In this document: one piece after another, positions 22,976-30,159 of the stretch | How the letters are laid out: each line of letters begins with the position of its first letter | Position numbering within the stretch: position 1 is the stretch's first letter | Assembly (NCBI RefSeq): GCF_048213115.1 | Contig: NZ_CP172404.1 | Span: 1,984,001-2,048,000 of the forward strand | Origin: Niveibacterium terrae | Lineage (GTDB): Bacteria > Pseudomonadota > Gammaproteobacteria > Burkholderiales > Rhodocyclaceae | Reading direction: 5' to 3' | Length of the DNA: 64,000 nt | Program-made: the position numbers and the translations under genes | The notes under the pieces: model-generated | The model's input: the letters and a program-made list of their open reading frames with translations, nothing else | What the model was told of the DNA's origin: nothing | Database searches by the model: none

Positions 22976-25561
22976 TCAGGCTTCGCGCTCGCCTGCAACT
23001 TTCTGATACTCATCTATCTGGTCGAAATTGAGGTATCGATAGGTGTCGGCGGCATTCTTGTTGATGACACCCATCTCTTCGTGGTATTCGGCGACCGTCG
23101 GAATCCGGCCCAGGCGCGAGCAGATCGCGGCGAGTTCCGCCGAGCCCAGATAGACCTGGGTGTTCTTGCCGAGGCGGTTCGGGAAGTTGCGCGTCGAGGT
23201 CGACATCACGGTCGCGCCTTCGCGAACCTGGGCCTGGTTGCCCATGCACAGCGAGCAGCCGGGCATCTCGGTGCGCGCGCCGGCGGCGCCGAATACGCCG
23301 TAATGACCTTCGCGGGTCAGCTCGGCGGCATCCATCCGGGTCGGCGGGGCGAGCCAGAGCTTGACCGGCAGGTCGCGACGGCCTTCGAGCAGCCGGCTCG
23401 CGGCGCGGAAGTGGCCGATGTTGGTCATGCACGAACCAATGAAGACTTCGTCGATCGCGGCTCCCGCGACCGCGGACAAGGGCTTCGCATCGTCCGGGTC
23501 GTTCGGGCAGCAGACGATGGGTTCGGTGATCCCGGCGAGATCGATCTCGATCACCGCGGCGTACTCGGCGTCCGCATCCGGCTGCAGCAGCTCGCCGTGC
23601 GCGATCCACTCTTCCATCTTCTGGATGCGCCGCGCGAGGCTGCGGCTGTCCTGATAGCCCTGGGCGATCATGTTTTTGAGCAGCACGATGTTCGAGTGCA
23701 GGTACTCGACGATCGGCTCGCGGTTCAGGCGCACCGTGCAGCCGGCGGCCGAGCGTTCGGCCGATGCGTCGCTCAGTTCGAAGGCCTGCTCGACCTTCAG
23801 GTCGGGTAGCCCTTCGATTTCGAGGATGCGCCCCGAAAACACGTTCTTCTTGCCGGCCTTGGCGACCGTCAGCAGGCCTTGCTGGATCGCGAAGTAGGGG
23901 ATCGCATGGACGAGGTCACGCAGCGTGATGCCGGGCTGCATCGCGCCCTTGAAACGGACCAATACCGATTCGGGCATGTCCAGCGGCATCACGCCGGTCG
24001 CCGCGGCGAAGGCGACGAGACCGGAGCCGGCCGGAAAGCTGATGCCGACCGGGAAGCGGGTATGGCTGTCGCCGCCGGTGCCGACCGTGTCGGGCAGCAG
24101 CATCCGGTTGAGCCAGGAGTGGATCACGCCATCTCCGGGTTTCAAGGCGATGCCGCCGCGCTCGCTGATGAAGGCGGGCAGTTCGCGGTGCGTCTTCACA
24201 TCGACCGGTTTCGGATAGGCGGCCGTATGGCAGAAGGACTGCATCACGAGGTCGGCCGAGAAGCCCAGACAGGCGAGGTCTTTGAGCTCGTCGCGGGTCA
24301 TCGGGCCGGTCGTGTCCTGCGAACCTACCGAGGTCATCTTCGGTTCGCAGTAGGCGCCGGGGCGCACGCCCAGGCCTTCGGCCAGGCCGCAGGCGCGACC
24401 GACCATCTTCTGCGCGAGCGTGAAGCCGCGGCCGGTGTCGGCGGGGATCGCGTTCAGCCGGAACAGCGTCGAGGCGGGAAGCCCCAGGAATTCGCGCGCC
24501 CGGGCAGTCAGCCCCCGGCCGATGATCAGGTTGATCCGGCCTCCGGCGCGCACTTCGTCGAAGATCACGTCGGTCTTCAGATGGAAGTTCGCGATCACTT
24601 CGCCGTTCTTCAGGGCCAGGCCTTCGTAGGGGCGGAGCTCGATCAGATCGCCCATCTCCATCTTCGACACATCCAGCTCGATCGGCAGCGCGCCAGCGTC
24701 TTCCTGGGTGTTGAAGAAGATCGGGGCAATCTTGCCGCCCAGACAGACTCCGCCGAACTTCTTGTTCGGCACGAAGGGAATGTCCTCGCCGGTCCACCAC
24801 AGCACCGAGTTGGTCGCCGACTTGCGCGACGAACCGGTGCCGACGACGTCGCCGACATAGGCGACCGGATGGCCCTTGGCCGCGAGCTTCTGGATCTGCG
24901 CGATCGGGCCGCGCTTGCCGTCCTCCTCGGGCGTGATGCCGGGACGGGCGTTCTTGAGCATCGCCAGTGCGTGCAGCGGGATGTCGGGCCGGCTCCACGC
25001 GTCGGGGGCGGGGGAGAGGTCGTCGGTATTGGTTTCGCCGGTGACCTTGAAGACCGTGACCGTCAGGCTCTGCGGCACTTCCGGGCGGGACACGAACCAT
25101 TCGGCGTCGGCCCAGCTCTGCACGACCTCCTGGGCGAAGCGGTTTCCGGCCTTCGCCTTTTCGGTGACATCGTGGAAGTAGTCGAAGATCAGCAGCGTCT
25201 TCTTGAGCCCCTCGGCGGCAACCGGCGCGAGCGCGTCATCGTCGAGCAGCGCGATCAGCGGTTCGACGTTGTAGCCGCCGAGCATCGTTGCGAGCAGCTC
25301 GGTCGCGCGGCGCCGGTCGATCAGCGGCGTCTTGATCTCGCCGCGGGCGATTCCGGTCAGGAAGGAGGCCTTGATCCGGGCGGCTTCATCGACGCCGGGC
25401 GGCACCCTGTGGGTGATCAGCTCGATCAGCAATGCCTCTTCGCCGGCGGGCGGGTTCTTGATCAGCTCGACGAGCTCTGCCGCTTGCCCGGCATCGAGCG
25501 GCAGCGGCGGGATTCCCAGGGCGGCGCGCTCTGCAAGGTGTTGGCGATAGGCTTCTAGCAC
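22976..25561 (-). CDS. acnB: Aconitate hydratase B
   Basis: 861 residues, matching E. coli AcnB (865), from a GTG at 25561 with AGGAG upstream; the start LEAYRQHLAERAALGIPPLP is the family's. It interconverts citrate and isocitrate in the TCA cycle with a [4Fe-4S] cluster. The cluster cysteines lie in GSCMTNIGHFR and PGCSLCMGN. The N-terminal HEAT-like and swivel domains are present (FGGVCLGGKIAPIFFNTQED). It follows mdh and a CoA-ester lyase in one leftward transcript, giving a TCA-cycle operon. 2-methylisocitrate dehydration is a known side activity of AcnB. Confidence 0.95.
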   Translation of the reverse strand: MLEAYRQHLAERAALGIPPLPLDAGQAAELVELIKNPPAGEEALLIELITHRVPPGVDEAARIKASFLTGIARGEIKTPLIDRRRATELLATMLGGYNVEPLIALLDDDALAPVAAEGLKKTLLIFDYFHDVTEKAKAGNRFAQEVVQSWADAEWFVSRPEVPQSLTVTVFKVTGETNTDDLSPAPDAWSRPDIPLHALAMLKNARPGITPEEDGKRGPIAQIQKLAAKGHPVAYVGDVVGTGSSRKSATNSVLWWTGEDIPFVPNKKFGGVCLGGKIAPIFFNTQEDAGALPIELDVSKMEMGDLIELRPYEGLALKNGEVIANFHLKTDVIFDEVRAGGRINLIIGRGLTARAREFLGLPASTLFRLNAIPADTGRGFTLAQKMVGRACGLAEGLGVRPGAYCEPKMTSVGSQDTTGPMTRDELKDLACLGFSADLVMQSFCHTAAYPKPVDVKTHRELPAFISERGGIALKPGDGVIHSWLNRMLLPDTVGTGGDSHTRFPVGISFPAGSGLVAFAAATGVMPLDMPESVLVRFKGAMQPGITLRDLVHAIPYFAIQQGLLTVAKAGKKNVFSGRILEIEGLPDLKVEQAFELSDASAERSAAGCTVRLNREPIVEYLHSNIVLLKNMIAQGYQDSRSLARRIQKMEEWIAHGELLQPDADAEYAAVIEIDLAGITEPIVCCPNDPDDAKPLSAVAGAAIDEVFIGSCMTNIGHFRAASRLLEGRRDLPVKLWLAPPTRMDAAELTREGHYGVFGAAGARTEMPGCSLCMGNQAQVREGATVMSTSTRNFPNRLGKNTQVYLGSAELAAICSRLGRIPTVAEYHEEMGVINKNAADTYRYLNFDQIDEYQKVAGEREA

Positions 25562-25604
25562 GGTCTTTTCTCCTGTGGCACGGGCCTTGCGACCCGTGGG
25601 TGAA

Positions 25605-26630
25605 TCAATTCGATGTCGCGCCAAAGAAGCGTCTTTCGACGTCTTCGGGCAGGCTCATGCCTGTGGCTCGGGCGCGCACGAGCAGGGTCCAGTAGTAGCG
25701 GAAAGAGCCGCGGTCATGCAGGCGGGTACCGACCCGGATCGGCCCCCAAGCGGCGTCCTGGGCCGCGCAGACGATGCTCGCGGCCTCGACGATCTCGGCG
25801 GGGGCAGGGCGCATGCCGGCGAGGATGGGGGCTATCTGGGCCGGATGGATGCTCCACATCCGCAGATAGCCGAAGCGCTCGCGCGCGGTGCGGGCGTCGG
25901 ATTCGGCGAGTTCGGGTTCGTCGAGCACGGTCGTCACGTTGTGGGTCGGGATGATGCCGTGGGCGAGCGCGGCGGCGCTGACCTCGCACTTGGCGCGGGT
26001 GATCAGCGGATGCTCGAACTGCAACGGCGAGCGCATCGCGAGCCCGGGGATCGCGCCCTGGTGTTCGGACACGAAATCCATCAGCCCGAAATCGAGCGTC
26101 TCGACGCCGGGCAGCGCGGCGATCTTCCACGCGTCGTGGACGGCTCCGTGGGTCTCGGCCAGCGCGTGCAGCGGAATCTCGCGCCCCAGGCCGGCTCTCG
26201 ATTCGGCGGTACGCAGCGCGCTGAGCGCCTCCTCGATGTCGTCGACCGAGCGCGCTTTGGGAACGGTCAGGAAGGCGATCCGCTCGCCGGCCGAGCCGAC
26301 GAGGATGTCGAGTTCATCGCGCCAGGCGGGGTGGGTCAGGTCGTGGATGCGGGCGCCGATCCGCCCGAAGTGATTGTCGGCCGAGCTGATCAGCGCGGCG
26401 CAGAGCGTCGCGTGCTCGCGCTCCTCGCCCGCCACCGCGCCGTCTTCGCAGTCCAGCGTGATGTCGAAGACCGGCCCCATCTGCAGCTGCAAGGCGATGG
26501 CCTTGCGCATCAGCTTTTCGCGGCCGCAGTAGTGGTCGACCGCGGGGATCGCCGGCAGCGCGCGGCTGCCGGCGAAGAGTACGGCTTCAGGATGGAGGCG
26601 GGCGCTCTGTGGGTTTTCCGTGTGCTTCAT
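25605..26630 (-). CDS. HpcH/HpaI-family CoA-ester lyase (malyl-CoA/citramalyl-CoA lyase-like)
   Basis: 341 residues. LFAGSRALPAIPAVDHYCGR, ITLDCEDGAVAGEERE and LHALAETHGAVHDAW match the CitE/Mcl-type TIM barrel that cleaves or forms 3-hydroxyacyl-CoA esters with Mg2+. Length (~340) fits L-malyl-CoA/beta-methylmalyl-CoA lyase-like proteins rather than citrate lyase beta (~290). Its position between mdh and acnB is often seen in betaproteobacteria. Reaction not proven; salvage of malyl-CoA or a housekeeping role near the TCA cycle is inferred. AAGGA lies five bases before the chosen ATG; another ATG is two codons upstream. Confidence 0.8.
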   Translation of the reverse strand: MKHTENPQSARLHPEAVLFAGSRALPAIPAVDHYCGREKLMRKAIALQLQMGPVFDITLDCEDGAVAGEEREHATLCAALISSADNHFGRIGARIHDLTHPAWRDELDILVGSAGERIAFLTVPKARSVDDIEEALSALRTAESRAGLGREIPLHALAETHGAVHDAWKIAALPGVETLDFGLMDFVSEHQGAIPGLAMRSPLQFEHPLITRAKCEVSAAALAHGIIPTHNVTTVLDEPELAESDARTARERFGYLRMWSIHPAQIAPILAGMRPAPAEIVEAASIVCAAQDAAWGPIRVGTRLHDRGSFRYYWTLLVRARATGMSLPEDVERRFFGATSN

Positions 26631-26647
26631 CTCCATCCTTTGCAGGC

Positions 26648-27640
26648 TCAGGCGAGCAGCGCGGCGACGCCGGCCTTCTCCTCTTCGAGCTCCTTGAGCG
26701 TGTTGGCCATCTTCTCCTGCGAGAACGTGTCGATCTCGAGGCCCTGAACGATATGGTAGTGCCCGTTCTCGGTCGTGACCGGGAAACCGTAGATGATTCC
26801 CTTCGGAATTCCATAGGAGCCATCGGACTCGACGCCCATCGTGACCCATTCGCCCTCGGTGCCGAGCACCCAATCGTGGATGTGGTCGATCGCCGCATTC
26901 GCGGCCGAGGCGGCCGAGGAGAGACCGCGCGCTTCGATGATCGCCGCGCCCCGCTTGCCGACCGTAGGCAGGAAGGTTTCGCGGTTCCAGGCTTCATCGC
27001 CGACCAGCGCGCTGATCTTGTCGCCGTTCGAGGTCGCGAAACGATAGTCGGCGTACATCGTCGGCGAGTGATTGCCCCAGACGACCAGATTCCTGATGCT
27101 GGCGACGTCCCGTCCGGTCTTCGTCGCGAGCTGGGACAGAGCCCGGTTATGGTCGAGGCGAAGCATCGCGGTGAAGTTGCCGGATTTGACGCGGCCGAAC
27201 TTGATCGCGGTTTCCTTCGCGATATAGGCATTCGTGTTGCATGGATTGCCGACGACGAGAACCCTGACGTCGGGATCGGCGTACTGACCGATCGCCGCGC
27301 CCTGGGCAGTGAAGATCTTCGCGTTCTCGGTCAGCAGATCCTTGCGTTCCATGCCGGGGCCGCGCGGGCGGGCGCCGACCAGCAGCGCGATCTGGGTGTC
27401 GCGGAAGGCGACATTCGCGTCGTCCGATGCCTTGATGCCGGCCAGCAGCGGGAAGGCGCAGTCTTCAAGTTCCATGATGACGCCCTTGAGCGCCTTCTGG
27501 GCCTGGGGCAGGTCCAGCAACTGGAGGATGACCGGTTGATCCTTTCCAAGCATCTCACCACTGGCGATACGGAACAGCAGAGCGTAGCCGATTTGTCCGG
27601 CTGCACCGGTAACGGTAACGCGGATTGGATCTTTGATCAT
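26648..27640 (-). CDS. mdh: Malate dehydrogenase
   Basis: 330 residues of the cytosolic-type NAD-dependent enzyme. The Rossmann motif is GAAGQIGYALLFRIASG; the substrate loop has ARPRGPGMERKDLL and the catalytic His is in VVWGNHSPTMYAD. AAAGGAG precedes the ATG at 27640. It heads the mdh-lyase-acnB operon and is divergent from the GntR gene, with the 18-bp palindrome between them. The reading frame happens to stay open far upstream across gntR and gltA, but that is a shadow of GC-rich coding on the other strand. Confidence 0.95.
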   Translation of the reverse strand: MIKDPIRVTVTGAAGQIGYALLFRIASGEMLGKDQPVILQLLDLPQAQKALKGVIMELEDCAFPLLAGIKASDDANVAFRDTQIALLVGARPRGPGMERKDLLTENAKIFTAQGAAIGQYADPDVRVLVVGNPCNTNAYIAKETAIKFGRVKSGNFTAMLRLDHNRALSQLATKTGRDVASIRNLVVWGNHSPTMYADYRFATSNGDKISALVGDEAWNRETFLPTVGKRGAAIIEARGLSSAASAANAAIDHIHDWVLGTEGEWVTMGVESDGSYGIPKGIIYGFPVTTENGHYHIVQGLEIDTFSQEKMANTLKELEEEKAGVAALLA

Positions 27641-27778
27641 CTGTGACTCCTTTGGATTGAAGGAAGGCGCGTCTCCATGCGCCAGAAATTCGGTCTCTTT
27701 GGACCAATCTTTCATCTGCGAGCATTCTAGGCGCACAACGCGCGCGCGGGTAAGCCAGTCGTCACAAGTTTGTATCAT

Positions 27779-27796
27779 ATGTCTTATATAAGACAT
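27779..27796. promoter_or_regulatory. Perfect 18-bp palindrome, likely operator of the GntR regulator
   Basis: ATGTCTTATATAAGACAT is fully symmetrical and lies between mdh (139 bases to its start) and gntR (46 bases to its start). GntR/HutC-family proteins bind such AT-centred dyads as dimers. It is placed to control both directions. Confidence 0.75.
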
Positions 27797-27841
27797 AAGG
27801 CAAATGTTGTATCCGTGTGCTCTCTGTGGTGAAATCGCCGG

Positions 27842-28570
27842 ATGAAACCGCCATCCCCGACTTTCAGCCCCCTCTATCGCCAGATCAGGGATCTGGCCAT
27901 GCAGGCGCTCGCCTCGGGGGAATGGCAGCCCGGTCAGGCGATTCCCAGCGAGCAGGAACTCGCTGTGCGCTTTCAGGTCAGCCAGGGTACGGTGCGCAAG
28001 GCGATCGATGAGATGGTTGCCGACAAGCTGCTTGTGCGCCGCCAAGGCAAAGGGACTTTCGTCGCGACGCACTCCGATCCGCACGCGCTCTTCCGCTTTC
28101 TGAGGCTGACTCCGGACTCCGGTGAGCGGCGCGCGCTCGAGAACATTCCGCTCGATTGCCTCCATGCACGGGCAGGTCAAGAAGTCGCGCGAAACCTGGA
28201 ACTCGAACCGGGCTCGGCGGTCGTGATCGTGCGCCGGGTGCTCCGCGATCAGGGAGTGCCTATCGTCGCCGACGAGATCTTCCTGCCCGAGGAGCTGTTT
28301 AATGATCTGGATTTCGCGATGCTGCAGAACTGGAAGAGTTCGCTCTACAGCCTTTTCGAGACGCGCTTCGGGCAGAGGATGATCCATGCGCGCGAGAAGA
28401 TCCGCGCCGTTGCCGCCGATCGCCCCGCCGCCGAGGCTCTGGGGATCAGCGAAGGAACGCCGGTGCTGCTGGTCGAGCGCATCGCGTACTCCTATGCGGG
28501 ACGCCCGGTCGAATGGCGCAGAGGACTTTATCTGACCAGCGGGCACTACTATCAGAACGAGTTGAGCTGA
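27842..28570 (+). CDS. GntR-family (HutC subgroup) regulator of the TCA-cycle genes
   Basis: 242 residues. The winged helix (residues ~10-75) includes PLYRQIRDLAMQALASGEW, IPSEQELAVRFQVSQGTVRK and RRQGKGTFV. The UTRA ligand-binding domain follows (ALFRFLRL, GSAVVIVRRVLRDQGVPIV, ending EWRRGLYLTSGHYYQNEL). Placement against mdh, and upstream of gltA and the 2-oxoglutarate dehydrogenase genes, matches a regulator conserved at this place in betaproteobacteria. The ligand is not known to me; a TCA-cycle acid is plausible. Confidence 0.88.
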   Translation: MKPPSPTFSPLYRQIRDLAMQALASGEWQPGQAIPSEQELAVRFQVSQGTVRKAIDEMVADKLLVRRQGKGTFVATHSDPHALFRFLRLTPDSGERRALENIPLDCLHARAGQEVARNLELEPGSAVVIVRRVLRDQGVPIVADEIFLPEELFNDLDFAMLQNWKSSLYSLFETRFGQRMIHAREKIRAVAADRPAAEALGISEGTPVLLVERIAYSYAGRPVEWRRGLYLTSGHYYQNELS

Positions 28571-28750
28571 GTTCGCAGCCGCGCAACAGCTCGTAGCCGA
28601 CAGGCTTGCTGTCTGGCTGTACCATTGCAGGATTGGGGTGCTTCGGAAAGCAGGCTTTGACCGAAGCGTGATGCAGGGAACGGAAGCGATCCGGTCCGCA
28701 GCTTGTCGCTCGGGCGGTATCACAGTGTGGACTTTTTCAGGAGAAGACGC

Positions 28751-30043
28751 ATGACGACGCAACGCACCGCAACGCTGACTATCGACGGCAAGACCTTTGA
28801 ATTCCCGGTCATGTCCGGCGTAGACGGGCCTGACGTCATCGATATCCGCAAGCTCTACAGCCAGACCGGGAACTTCACTTTCGATCCGGGTTTCCTGTCC
28901 ACCGCGAGCTGCCAGTCGAAGATCACCTATATCGACGGGGACAAGGGCGAGCTGCTCTATCGCGGTTATCCGATCGAGCAGCTGGCCGAGAAGTGCGACT
29001 TTCTCGAAGTGGCGTATCTGCTGCGCAACGGTGAGCTTCCGAACTCGAAGGAGAAGGAAGGCTTCGTCAAGTCCATCCACCGCCACACGATGGTCCACGA
29101 GCAGCTGACCCGGCTCTACCAGGGTTTCCGCCGCGACGCCCACCCGATGGCGGTCTGCGTCGGCGTCGTCGGTGCGCTCTCGGCTTTCTACCATGAGGCG
29201 CAGGACTTCTCCGATCACGATCACCGTACCGTCTCTTTCCAGCGCATCGTCGCGAAGATGCCGACGATCGTCGCGATGGCCTACAAGTATTCGGTCGGCG
29301 AACCTTTCATGTATCCGCGCAACGATCTCGACTACGCGGGCAACTTCATGCACATGATGTTCGGCACGCCCTGCGAGAAGTACGTTCCGAACCCGGTGCT
29401 GTCGGCTGCGCTCGACCGGATCCTGATCCTGCACGCCGATCACGAGCAGAACGCTTCGACTTCGACGGTACGCCTGGCCGGCTCCTCTGGCGCGAATCCC
29501 TTCGCCTGCATCTCGGCCGGCATCGCCTGCCTGTGGGGCCCCGCGCACGGCGGCGCAAACGAGGCCTGCCTGCACATGCTCGAAGAGATCGGCGACGTTT
29601 CGCGGGTCGGCGAGTACATCAAGCGCTCCAAGGACAAGTCCGATCCGTTCAAGCTGATGGGCTTCGGTCACCGCGTCTACAAGAACTACGATCCGCGCGC
29701 AAAGCTGATGCGCGAGACCTGCCACGAAGTGCTGCACGAGCTGGGACTGCAGGACAACAAGCTGTTCAAGCTCGCGATGGAGCTGGAACGGATCGCGCTC
29801 GAGGATCCGTACTTCGTCGAGAAGAAGCTCTACCCGAACGTCGACTTTTACTCGGGTATCGTGCAGAGCGCGCTGGGCATCCCGACTTCGATGTTCACCT
29901 GCATCTTCGCGCTGGCCCGCACCGTGGGCTGGATGAGCCAGTGGGAAGAGATGTTGACTGACGTCGATTACAAGATCGGCCGTCCGCGCCAGCTCTATGT
30001 CGGCGCGGCGCGGCGCGACGTGCGTTCGATCGCGTTGCGCTGA
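28751..30043 (+). CDS. gltA: Citrate synthase (type II)
   Basis: 430 residues from ATG 28751 with AGGAG upstream; the frame is open earlier but this start matches the family (E. coli GltA 427). It condenses oxaloacetate and acetyl-CoA. An N-terminal beta domain (LTIDGKTFEFPVMSG) is typical of the hexameric NADH-sensitive form. Catalytic residues lie in WGPAHGGANEACL, GFGHRVYKNYDPRAK and the Asp of VDFYSGI. It is followed after 116 bases by odhA, with a hairpin in the gap that could let only part of the transcription through. Confidence 0.95.
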   Translation: MTTQRTATLTIDGKTFEFPVMSGVDGPDVIDIRKLYSQTGNFTFDPGFLSTASCQSKITYIDGDKGELLYRGYPIEQLAEKCDFLEVAYLLRNGELPNSKEKEGFVKSIHRHTMVHEQLTRLYQGFRRDAHPMAVCVGVVGALSAFYHEAQDFSDHDHRTVSFQRIVAKMPTIVAMAYKYSVGEPFMYPRNDLDYAGNFMHMMFGTPCEKYVPNPVLSAALDRILILHADHEQNASTSTVRLAGSSGANPFACISAGIACLWGPAHGGANEACLHMLEEIGDVSRVGEYIKRSKDKSDPFKLMGFGHRVYKNYDPRAKLMRETCHEVLHELGLQDNKLFKLAMELERIALEDPYFVEKKLYPNVDFYSGIVQSALGIPTSMFTCIFALARTVGWMSQWEEMLTDVDYKIGRPRQLYVGAARRDVRSIALR

Positions 30044-30055
30044 GCCAAATTTGTG

Positions 30056-30088
30056 CGGCGGATCGGCCAGAAGCCCATCCGCCGTTTT
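30056..30088 (+). terminator. Terminator or attenuator between gltA and odhA
   Basis: CGGCGGAT (30056-30063) pairs with ATCCGCCG (30077-30084), with an inner GGC/GCC stem and TTTT immediately after. It may end part of the gltA transcript while odhA is read by readthrough or its own promoter. Confidence 0.6.
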
Positions 30089-30159
30089 GCACCGGGAGCA
30101 AAACTTCCTGATCGGCACAAGAAGATGACGCTCCCCCGATACCCCAACAGGTGGCGTTC

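Noticed and set aside
23879..25558. 559-codon plus-strand frame opposite acnB
   Set aside because: Antisense shadow with biased composition; acnB is complete on the other strand.
27641..30118. Very long open frame (over 1100 codons) on the minus strand continuing upstream of mdh
   Set aside because: It lies antisense to the clear gntR and gltA genes; the frame stays open because of GC-rich codon bias, and only the mdh part shows protein-family motifs.
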